Assembly (NCBI GenBank): GCA_024690695.1
Contig: JAILOS010000116.1
Coordinates: 32,458-96,457, forward strand
DNA: 64,000 nt
Reading direction: 5' to 3'
Origin: Oscillospiraceae bacterium
GTDB lineage: Bacteria; Bacillota_A; Clostridia; Oscillospirales; Oscillospiraceae
The notes beneath the pieces are model-generated. The model made no database searches and was not told where the DNA came from. It saw only the letters and a program-made list of their open reading frames with translations. This document shows positions 35,340 to 42,099 of this stretch, piece after piece; position 1 is the first letter of the stretch, and each line of letters begins with the position of its first letter. The position numbers and the translations under genes were made by a program.

Positions 35340-35792
35340 TCAACCGCGCCTCCAGCATTTTCGGCACAGTGCTTTTGTCATGTTGATAAGCCACAGGACG
35401 GCGATCCGGATCGGATACAGCCTGCACCACAGCAGCAGGTATGCCCGATACGGCAGCGAATGGAAATCCATCCTGTTCTTTCCGTCCCGGACAAGCCCCG
35501 TGAGGGTGCCCAGGATCTGTTCGTCCTTCACGCCGCGCTCCATGCGGGTGTTGTGGTCGCCGAGCATGTCATAGACCAGCCGGCCGGCCTCGCTGTAAAC
35601 GCGCATCACCCGGTGGAGGATGAAGCGCCCGCCGTTCCTGAACAGAACGACGTCATACTTCCGTATTGGGGAAGTCTGCCGGGCCGAAATTTCGAGGACG
35701 TCTCTCTCTGGCCGGATCAGCGGCCGCATGCTGCAGCCCTTGCTCGTGTAGAGAAAGCCGCCATGCTGTTCAAGTTCTTCTTCAAATGTCAT
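35340..35792 (-). CDS. S26-family (signal-peptidase-like) peptidase, Ser/His type
   Basis: 150 residues. KGCSMRPLI places the catalytic Ser at 21, followed by YDVVLFRNGGRFILHRV in which His60 occupies the catalytic base position, as in SipW and eukaryotic-type signal peptidases. The protein lacks an N-terminal transmembrane helix; a hydrophobic stretch near 115-135 could be a membrane contact. Such small S24/S26 proteins recur next to PqqD- and HprK-like genes in Clostridia. It might process a peptide or a surface-protein signal. The gene overlaps the kinase-like gene by 11 bases. Confidence 0.72.
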   Translation of the reverse strand: MTFEEELEQHGGFLYTSKGCSMRPLIRPERDVLEISARQTSPIRKYDVVLFRNGGRFILHRVMRVYSEAGRLVYDMLGDHNTRMERGVKDEQILGTLTGLVRDGKNRMDFHSLPYRAYLLLWCRLYPIRIAVLWLINMTKALCRKCWRRG

Positions 35793-36531
35793 CGTCGTTA
35801 CCGGCCTCCGGGTCCGCCCCGGCTTTTTCTCCGCCGCCCGTCAAGCCTGCTCCGGACAGCGTGTTCCAGGAGAGCTCGGCCGCCGCGCGGGAGATGTTGC
35901 AGCGCAGCTCATAGAGCGAAACGCTGTCGGCCAGCCGCAGCACCAGCGGCAGGATCCTGTCGACCGCCTCTTCCCGGTAGGCCTGGCTGAGCAGCCGCGG
36001 CAGGGCCTCCCGCGGAGAAAGGACTCGGATTTGGTTTTCCGCGCTCCGGTCGAGAAAGCAGACCGCGCGGAGCGGCACCGCCGTATTTTGGCTCAGATGG
36101 TGCTTTCCGTCCCAGGGCGAGCCGAAAACCACACACGGTGTGCCGACGCGGATGAAGGGCTTGTCGTCGTTGATCATCACGGCGCGTTCTCCGAGGAGCT
36201 CGCGCCACAGGCGGGCGTGCGTGCTCTTCCCCGTTCCGCTGGGCGCGGAAAAGATATAGGCGAGGCCGTCGACGGCCACGGCGGAGCCGTGAAAGAGCAG
36301 CACGCCCTTCTCCAGCAGCGCGTCGGAGAGCTGGCGCTGCACGGCGAGGGTCTCCGCATAAGCGGCCGTGATCGTTTCCTCGGAGGCGGCCTGTTCCCGC
36401 CGGATCTCCGCTTCCCCGACCGTGATGCGGACCTCGGCGGGCTCTTCGCTCTGATAGGCGGCAAGAAGCCTGTGGCTGCCGGCAGACGGGACGTCGAGGT
36501 CAAAGACCAGATCCGCGATTTTATAGGCCAT
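35782..36531 (-). CDS. HPr-kinase-like P-loop protein
   Basis: 249 residues. LLFHGSAVAVDGLAYIF (78-94), Walker A APSGTGKST (96-104) and MINDDKPFI (119-127) match the catalytic core of HprK-related kinases. True HprK is larger and sits in carbon-control loci, so this is a specialised paralogue. HprK-like kinases occur in some lasso-peptide clusters, where they phosphorylate the peptide, and in PqqD/S26 clusters of unknown role. Here the gene is coupled to the S26 peptidase downstream and lies 21 bp after the ABC ATPase. Substrate unknown. Confidence 0.75.
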   Translation of the reverse strand: MAYKIADLVFDLDVPSAGSHRLLAAYQSEEPAEVRITVGEAEIRREQAASEETITAAYAETLAVQRQLSDALLEKGVLLFHGSAVAVDGLAYIFSAPSGTGKSTHARLWRELLGERAVMINDDKPFIRVGTPCVVFGSPWDGKHHLSQNTAVPLRAVCFLDRSAENQIRVLSPREALPRLLSQAYREEAVDRILPLVLRLADSVSLYELRCNISRAAAELSWNTLSGAGLTGGGEKAGADPEAGNDDDI

Positions 36532-36552
36532 GACCTTCTGTCCTCTCCGTCC

Positions 36553-37392
36553 TTATTGCGGCTGGGCGCCGCGCTCCAGGTAGACCGCGATCGCTCCGTC
36601 GGTCTCCCCGTCGTAGACGATCTGTCCGGCTTCCAGCACGATGCAGCGGCTGCAGAGCTGTCTGACCGTCTCCATATCGTGGCTGACGTAGAGGACGGTG
36701 CGGTCGCTCTCCCGTGCCGTTTCGTGCAGCTTCTCCAGGCTTTTTCTCTTGAAGGCGGCGTCGCCGACGGCCAGCACCTCGTCCATGATCATGATCTCAC
36801 AGGTCAGATGGGCGGCGACGGCAAAGCCGAGCTTTACCTTCATGCCGGAGGAATAGCGCTTTACCGGGGTGTCGATAAACTCCCCCACTTCGGAAAAGGC
36901 GATGATCGACTCCAGATTTTGTTCGATCTCCGCCCGGCTCATGCCGAGGATCGCCCCGTTGAGATAGACGTTCTCGCGGCCGGTCATCTGGAGATTGAAG
37001 CCGGTGCCGACCTCGAGCAGGGAGCTGACTCTTCCCCAGATATCAATCTCTCCGGTCGTCGGGGCCGTCACGCGGGAAATGAGCTTGAGCAGGGTGCTCT
37101 TCCCCGAGCCGTTGCGTCCGATGATGCCCAGCGTCTCGCCGCGATAGACGGTCAGATCGACGTCCCGCAGGGCGAAGAACTCTCCGCTGTCCGTGCGGGC
37201 CGTCAGCTTCCGGTTCGGATCCTCCCGTCCCCGGCGGCGCGCCCACCAGCTCTGAAAATCGGCCTGCAGCGTTCCGTAGCCGATCTGGCCGAGGCGGTAG
37301 CGCTTGGAGACCCCCTTCATGACGATCGCCGCGTCGCCGCCGACGCCCGGGCCGGGCGCTGCCGGCGTCTGGTTTTTGTTCGTTTCACTCAT
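36553..37392 (-). CDS. wzt: Wzt/TagH-type ABC exporter ATPase
   Basis: 279 residues. Walker A GRNGSGKST (92-100), signature YSSGMKVKLGFA (near 180) and Walker B IMIMDEV are complete; the preceding Y-R-L-x-Q...TLQADFQSWW insertion is typical of polysaccharide and teichoic-acid exporter ATPases. It lacks the C-terminal carbohydrate-binding domain found in some Wzt proteins, so it resembles TagH-like short forms. It pairs with the permease at 37474-38340. Confidence 0.92.
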   Translation of the reverse strand: MSETNKNQTPAAPGPGVGGDAAIVMKGVSKRYRLGQIGYGTLQADFQSWWARRRGREDPNRKLTARTDSGEFFALRDVDLTVYRGETLGIIGRNGSGKSTLLKLISRVTAPTTGEIDIWGRVSSLLEVGTGFNLQMTGRENVYLNGAILGMSRAEIEQNLESIIAFSEVGEFIDTPVKRYSSGMKVKLGFAVAAHLTCEIMIMDEVLAVGDAAFKRKSLEKLHETARESDRTVLYVSHDMETVRQLCSRCIVLEAGQIVYDGETDGAIAVYLERGAQPQ

Positions 37393-37473
37393 AAGCGCAT
37401 CTCCGGGCGCAGGCCGTACCTGCCGAAAGCCTGTTGTGCCTCTTCTCGGGCTGTTTTCCGCCGTGCATACCTG

Positions 37474-38340
37474 TCACACCGTGTCGAGGAAGTTCCGCTC
37501 CACCCGGTGGAAGAGGGAGATCCCCAGCACCAGAATCACGAGCGTAATGGCCCAGCTCGCCGCGACGTAGCGGAAAGCGGGGGTCCCGACGCCCAAAAGG
37601 GCTCTCCGGAAGAGCTCCATCGGGGCCGTGACCGGGTTGATGAGGACCGTCTTTCGGATGATCCCGGCGGGGATCACCGACAGCGGATAGACGACCGGCG
37701 TCGCGTACATCCAGAGCTGGGTGCCGACGGGAACGAGCGCGTTGAGATCGCGGTATTTGGCCGTCACGGAGGACACGATCAGCCCGCAGCCCAGTCCCAG
37801 CAGCGCCAGCTGCAGGACCGTCAGCGGCAAAAGCAGGCAAAAGCGCCAGTCCGGCGTGACCGTACCCGCCGCGCCGTGCCGGACGACCAGCACCAGCGCG
37901 GGCAGAAGCTGCACGCCGAATTTCACCAGCGCCGTGAACAGATTGGCGATCGGGACCGCGAGGCGCGGAAACCAGATCTTGCCGAACAGATGGGCGTTCG
38001 AGGTGAACACGGTCGAGTTCATCGAAAAACAGGTGGCGAAAAAGCCCCAGGCCGCCGTTCCGGTCAGGTAAAAGAGCATCTCGGGAACGCCCTCCGTGCC
38101 GAGCCCGGCGATATGGCCGAACAGGACCATGTACACGAAGCTGTGCAGCAGCGGATTCAGCAGCAGCCACAGGGGCCCCAGGATCGTCTGCTTGTAGGTG
38201 ACCGTCAGAGACTTCCGGGTGAACAAAAGGATCAGCTCGCGGTACTTCCAGAGCTCGCCCAGTTCCCAGTGGAACCAGCCGCGTCTCGGGGTGATGTGGA
38301 TGTGCACCGGCCCCGCGCCGTTCGTGCCGACGCCGCTCAT
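37474..38340 (-). CDS. wzm: Wzm/TagG-type ABC exporter permease
   Basis: 288 residues, ABC-2 type, with about six transmembrane helices. Typical blocks: WKYRELILLFTRKSLTVTYKQT, LGPLWLLLNPLLHSFVYMVLF, and TPVVYPLSV. The N-terminal start overlaps the PqqD stop by four bases. Together with Wzt it would export a lipid-linked polymer or another glycolipid. Since the locus also has a Wzx/Wzy route, the cargo is not obvious. Confidence 0.92.
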   Translation of the reverse strand: MSGVGTNGAGPVHIHITPRRGWFHWELGELWKYRELILLFTRKSLTVTYKQTILGPLWLLLNPLLHSFVYMVLFGHIAGLGTEGVPEMLFYLTGTAAWGFFATCFSMNSTVFTSNAHLFGKIWFPRLAVPIANLFTALVKFGVQLLPALVLVVRHGAAGTVTPDWRFCLLLPLTVLQLALLGLGCGLIVSSVTAKYRDLNALVPVGTQLWMYATPVVYPLSVIPAGIIRKTVLINPVTAPMELFRRALLGVGTPAFRYVAASWAITLVILVLGISLFHRVERNFLDTV

Positions 38341-38603
38341 TCCTCGAGCGCTCCTATACCGCGCAGCTGCTCAAGAATCTCCTCCACGTCGTTCCGCGCG
38401 GTCTCGGGATCCACCTCGTATTCGGCTGTCATCGTCCCGACCAGCTCCTCGAGCGTGGTCTCCCGTTTCAGCAGATCAATGATCCGGGCCGCCGTCCCGT
38501 TCGCGCGCGCCAGCCCGTGAAAGCGGCGCGCCGCCGGGCCCATGGCGACCATGAGCTGCTCGGATCTATAGGTTTGTGTGATATAGCCCTTCGCTAACTT
38601 CAT
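38337..38603 (-). CDS. PqqD-like protein (RiPP recognition element fold)
   Basis: 88 residues. N-terminal beta-rich part (KGYITQTYRSEQLMVAM), then ARRFHGLARANGTAARIIDLL and TTLEELVGTMTAEYEVDPETARNDVEEILEQL, the winged-helix pattern of PqqD proteins. PqqD-like domains bind leader peptides of ribosomal peptides and present them to modifying enzymes. Here it is translationally coupled to wzm (ATGA). GGAG is seven bases before the ATG. A small peptide with a YxxPxI motif is encoded about 3.3 kb upstream in the same direction. Confidence 0.85.
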   Translation of the reverse strand: MKLAKGYITQTYRSEQLMVAMGPAARRFHGLARANGTAARIIDLLKRETTLEELVGTMTAEYEVDPETARNDVEEILEQLRGIGALEE

Positions 38604-38672
38604 GCAGCGCTCCGTTTCAGCGTCTTTGGCAGGCTGCCAGGCGCTGTTTCCCGTTTTGATTGATCGTGCGCT

Positions 38673-38702
38673 TGCGGCAGAGCAAAAATCTGCTCTGCCG
38701 CA
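38673..38702. repeat. stem-loop between the Ig-repeat gene and pqqD
   Basis: GCGGCAGAGCA (38674-38684) pairs perfectly with 38691-38701, extended by one A-T pair; loop of six. It is in the 161-bp gap after the Ig-repeat gene stop and before the PqqD-like gene. No T tract follows in the minus direction, so it may be a partial terminator or a processing site setting relative expression. Confidence 0.5.
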
Positions 38703-38764
38703 GCTTAAAAAGATATTCGGTTTATCCGTTTTCCGGCGTGTCGGATCCGGCCTTTCGGATTGCT

Positions 38765-41455
38765 TTACCGAAAGACCCGAACCGTGCCGGTCCCGCTCGT
38801 CAGGCTCTGGCCGAAGCCGCTCACCTCGCAGACGTACTCGCCGGCGTCCGCCGCTGTGACGGAGCGGAAATACAGCCTGCTGTCCGTGGCGCCCTCGATC
38901 GCCTCGCCGTCCTTATACCACTGGAAGCTGAGGCCCTCGACCGAGCTGACCGCAACGTCCAGCTCCACCGGGGCGCCTTCATAGGCCCTGTAGCTGTCGG
39001 GGCTGCGGGTGATGGCAAAGGAAACCTTCTCGCGGATCGTGACGGCCTCGGTCTCGGCGCTGCCGCCGTCGGCGGTCGTGATCACACACTTGTACTGCTG
39101 GCCGATCCGCGCCTCGGTGACCGGAATGCTGACCGTCGCCGTCCGGCAGCCGGTCATGCCGGAGATCTTCCATTCGTCGCTGCCCCTGGTCTTGAAATAC
39201 CACTGGTAGCTCAGCGCCGAGCCGGTGTCGGCCGTGGCCTTCACCGTCGCCGAGACGGTATCGCCGACGGCGCCGTACAGATCGGCGGGCTGCGCTTCGA
39301 TGCTCACCTCGGACGGGATCGCCAGAACGGTGATCGCTTCGGTCTCGGCGCGGCCGCCGTCAGCCGTCGTGATCACGCACTTGTACTGCTGGCCGAGACG
39401 GGAGACCGCGACGGGAACGGTGATCGTCGCCGTCCGGCAGCCGGTAAAGCCGGAGGCCTTCCATTCGTCGCTGCCTTTGGCCTTGAAATACCACTGATAG
39501 GAGAGAACCTCGCTGGTGTCGGCCGAGGCCTTCACCGTCGCCGTTCCGTTGACGCCGAGCTTCTCCCGGATGTCGGCGGGCTGCTCCGTGATGACGATTT
39601 CGGAGGGAAGCGGGTCCAGAACGGTGACCGCCTCGGTTTCCGCGCGGCCGCCGTCGTCGGTCGTGATCACGCACTTGTACTGCTGGCCGACGCGCATCCA
39701 GGCTACGGGAACGTAGATGGTATCCGTATTATTCCCCGTAAAGCCGGAGGGCTTCCACTCGCTTCCGTTCTTCGTCTTGTAGTACCACTGGTAGCTCAGC
39801 TCCGCCTCGGACTCCGCCTCCACGGCGGAGCTGCCGTTCTGCCCGAGCTTCGCCCGGATATCGGCGGGCTGGGTCAGGATGGTGATCGCGGAGGGCTCGG
39901 CCTCGCGGACCGTGACCGCCTCGGTCTCGACCCGGCCGCCGTCGGCCGTCGTGATCACGCACTTGTACTGCTGCCCGAGTCTGGCCTTCTCCACGGGGAC
40001 GCGGATCTCAGACGTCGTGCAGCCTTCAAAGCCGGAGGGCTGCCAGACGTTCTTGCCGACGCCCTTGAAGTACCACTGGTAGCTCAGCTCCGCCTCGGAC
40101 TCCGCTTCCACGGCGGCCGTGCCGGTCCGTCCGAGCTTCGCGACAATATCCGTCGGCTGCGTGAGGATCGTGATGGCGGAGGGGATCAGCTCCAGAACCG
40201 TGATCGCGTCCGTTTCAACCGACGCGCCGTCGTCCGTGCTGATCACGCACTTGTACTGCTGGCCGATCCGCGCCTCCGTGACGGGGACGCTGATCGTGGG
40301 CGTCGTGCAGCCGGTAAAGCCGGAGGCCTTCCACTCGGTCGTTCCGCGCGTTTTGTAGAACCACTGGTAGCTCAGCTCCGCTTCGGACTCCGCTTCCACG
40401 GTGGCCGTGCCGGTCTGTCCGAGCTTGGCAAGAATATCCGTCGGCTGAGCGACGATCGTGATGGCAGAGGGCTCCTTGACGGGCTCCGTGGGTTCCTCGA
40501 CGGGATCGGTGGGCTCCTCGGGATCGGTGGGCTCCTCGGGATCGGTGGGCTCCTCGGGATCGGTGGGCTCCTCGGGATCGGTGGGCTCCTCGGGGTCGGT
40601 GGGCTCCTCGGGGTCGGTGGGCTCCTCGGGGTCGGTGGGCTCCTCGGGGTCGCCGGCGGTCTCCGTCGCCAGCACGCTGATCACGTCCGTCTCGGCCTTT
40701 CCGCCGTCCGACGTCCGGATCAGGCACATGAGCTGCTGTCCGACGGTCTCTTCCGTCACGGGGACCTCGATCGTGTCCGTGTCAGCGCCTTCAAAGGCCG
40801 CGGCTTCCCAGCCGTCCTCGCCCTTGACCAGCCATTTGTAGCTGACGGCGACCGGCTTCCCGGCGTCGGCCTCTCCGTCCGCGGGCTCCTCCGGCTCGTC
40901 CTCTCCGCCCTCTTCGGGGGCAGGCTCGTCCGCGGGCTCCTCCGCGTCTCCGAGCGCCAGCTCGATCAGGACTTCGGGTCCGATCCGGACCTCCACGCTC
41001 GCCGTTGCGAGCTCGCCGAGCGCAGCCTCGATATCCTCGGGCTGCGTGAGGATCGTGACCTCGGTGGCGACGCCTTCTTCGACCGTGACCCTTTCGCTTT
41101 CAAGGGTGTTCCCCTCCGCGTCGGCGATCACGCATTTGAACTGCAGGCCGAGGCTTTCTTCGGTAACCGGCACGTAGAGCGCTGCGGCGTCGACGCCTTC
41201 CCACTCGTGAAGGGGCTCGCCGGATTCATCCAGCTCGCCGGCGTCGATCCACTCGCCGCTTTCGGCGTCCTTGTAAAACCAGCGCCAGGAGACGGCGCCA
41301 TCCGCCTCGACCGTCGTAAAGGCGGTCGCGCCGAGGGGCGCGGCAAGTGCGCCGGGCTGCTGCGTGATCGCAAAGGGCGTGTCCGCCGCCGCGACGGAGA
41401 CCGTCGGCAGCATCAGCAGCAGTGCCAGGAGCACGGCTATCATTCTTTTCTTCAT
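38765..41455 (-). CDS. secreted Ig-like repeat protein with acidic proline repeat
   Basis: 896 residues with a signal peptide (1-24). Eight Ig-like domains follow, most recognisable by ITILTQPxDIxAKLG at the start and YQWYFKxxGxxEWKxSGFTG, IGQQYKCVI and DGGxxETEA inside; they lie near 27-115, 118-265 and, after a DPEEPT linker (about 270-325), six more to the end. The final domain (FAITRSP...DAGEYVCEVSG) is closer to a classical I-set. No sorting signal or transmembrane tail is seen, so it is released or held by binding. Domains 3-7 are similar enough to suggest recent duplication. It may be an adhesin or matrix protein. Confidence 0.88.
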   Translation of the reverse strand: MKKRMIAVLLALLLMLPTVSVAAADTPFAITQQPGALAAPLGATAFTTVEADGAVSWRWFYKDAESGEWIDAGELDESGEPLHEWEGVDAAALYVPVTEESLGLQFKCVIADAEGNTLESERVTVEEGVATEVTILTQPEDIEAALGELATASVEVRIGPEVLIELALGDAEEPADEPAPEEGGEDEPEEPADGEADAGKPVAVSYKWLVKGEDGWEAAAFEGADTDTIEVPVTEETVGQQLMCLIRTSDGGKAETDVISVLATETAGDPEEPTDPEEPTDPEEPTDPEEPTDPEEPTDPEEPTDPEEPTDPEEPTDPVEEPTEPVKEPSAITIVAQPTDILAKLGQTGTATVEAESEAELSYQWFYKTRGTTEWKASGFTGCTTPTISVPVTEARIGQQYKCVISTDDGASVETDAITVLELIPSAITILTQPTDIVAKLGRTGTAAVEAESEAELSYQWYFKGVGKNVWQPSGFEGCTTSEIRVPVEKARLGQQYKCVITTADGGRVETEAVTVREAEPSAITILTQPADIRAKLGQNGSSAVEAESEAELSYQWYYKTKNGSEWKPSGFTGNNTDTIYVPVAWMRVGQQYKCVITTDDGGRAETEAVTVLDPLPSEIVITEQPADIREKLGVNGTATVKASADTSEVLSYQWYFKAKGSDEWKASGFTGCRTATITVPVAVSRLGQQYKCVITTADGGRAETEAITVLAIPSEVSIEAQPADLYGAVGDTVSATVKATADTGSALSYQWYFKTRGSDEWKISGMTGCRTATVSIPVTEARIGQQYKCVITTADGGSAETEAVTIREKVSFAITRSPDSYRAYEGAPVELDVAVSSVEGLSFQWYKDGEAIEGATDSRLYFRSVTAADAGEYVCEVSGFGQSLTSGTGTVRVFR
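40503..40652 (-). repeat. 18-bp tandem repeat coding for eight DPEEPT units
   Basis: Eight near-identical 18-base units encode DPEEPT in the linker of the Ig-repeat protein, ending with DPVEEPTEP. Copies differ by only single bases (GGATCG versus GGGTCG). The unit is a multiple of three, so slippage would change linker length without frameshift. Confidence 0.9.
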
Positions 41456-41928
41456 GTCCTGCCTCCTTCTCGGTCATCCCCGTGCCCGTTCCGGCGGCGC
41501 TTCAGAAGCCAGAAGGCTCCCGCGCCGACCGCCAGAACAGCCACAGCGATAACAGCAGGTAAAATGGTTTGATTGGAAGGGCTTCCCTCCGGGGGAGTCT
41601 CCGCCGGGCCCAAAGCCTCCGCGGGCGTTTGCGCTTCTTCCGTAGTGCCGCCCGCCGGCTCGGCAGCGGCGGTCTCTTCCGGGGAGGCGCTCTCTTTGTC
41701 GGGAACCTCCGACTCGGCGGTCTGGGTCGGTTCGCTTGTCGGCTCCGGCTCGGCGCTGGGCTCCGGTTCTTCTTCCGGGAAGAAGACGAGCTCGTCATCC
41801 TCCTCCCCGAAGCCCGGAAGCTCGCCGAACGAGAAGCCGTCTCCGTCGTCCTCGGCCCAGGCCCTCAGGGCGAGCGGTGCGCTCATACACAGCAGCGCCG
41901 CAAAGAACAGGGATAGGATCTTCTTCAT
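41452..41928 (-). CDS. small secreted, membrane-anchored acidic protein
   Basis: 158 residues: signal peptide (MKKILSLFFAALLCMSAPLA), a long Glu/Pro/Thr-rich stalk with no folded domain, then a C-terminal transmembrane segment (ILPAVIAVAVLAVGAGAFWLL) and KRRR. No LPXTG-type motif precedes the helix. It resembles the anchor half of a surface protein and may serve as a stalk or spacer. The ATG at 41928 is preferred to longer in-frame starts; there is no clear Shine-Dalgarno, and translation may be coupled to the small peptide gene ending seven bases earlier. Its end overlaps the Ig-repeat start. Confidence 0.7.
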   Translation of the reverse strand: MKKILSLFFAALLCMSAPLALRAWAEDDGDGFSFGELPGFGEEDDELVFFPEEEPEPSAEPEPTSEPTQTAESEVPDKESASPEETAAAEPAGGTTEEAQTPAEALGPAETPPEGSPSNQTILPAVIAVAVLAVGAGAFWLLKRRRNGHGDDREGGRT

Positions 41929-41932
41929 GGCG

Positions 41933-42079
41933 TCACGCATCGTTGAGCCCGGAGCTGGTGATGATGGGATCATCGCCGGGATCAGGATCCTCGGGGTTGA
42001 TGTCTCCTGAAAAAGTCACGATATCCTGACCGTAGAAGAGTTCAATAATGATCTTCGGTTTTTCATATAGTTCTTTCAT
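41933..42079 (-). CDS. 48-residue peptide, candidate RiPP-like precursor
   Basis: 48 residues starting MKELYEKPKIIIELF with GAGG eight bases before the ATG. The N-terminal Y-E-K-P-K-I fits the YxxPx(L/I) motif that RRE/PqqD-like proteins bind in lasso-peptide leaders; a Gly and Thr follow (YGQDIVT), but not at the exact lasso spacing. The C-terminal half is Asp/Pro-rich (DINPEDPDPGDD) and ends IITSSGLNDA, without Cys. Short YEKP-type peptides are common hypotheticals in Clostridia. It lies between the giant repeat protein and the acidic anchor protein, with PqqD, HprK-like and S26 genes downstream. A precursor role is inference. Confidence 0.6.
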   Translation of the reverse strand: MKELYEKPKIIIELFYGQDIVTFSGDINPEDPDPGDDPIITSSGLNDA

Positions 42080-42099
42080 TATGTTGTCCTCTTCTGTGT

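Noticed and set aside
36031..38520. 829-codon plus-strand frame across the ABC exporter genes
   Set aside because: The opposite strand has four well-supported genes with exact family motifs and coupled starts and stops.
38660..41572. 970-codon open frame on the plus strand
   Set aside because: It is the antisense shadow of the Ig-repeat protein in GC-rich DNA; its translation is repetitive (GIGGLLG and GRDHALVLLA units), mirroring the real repeats, with no family match or convincing ribosome site.
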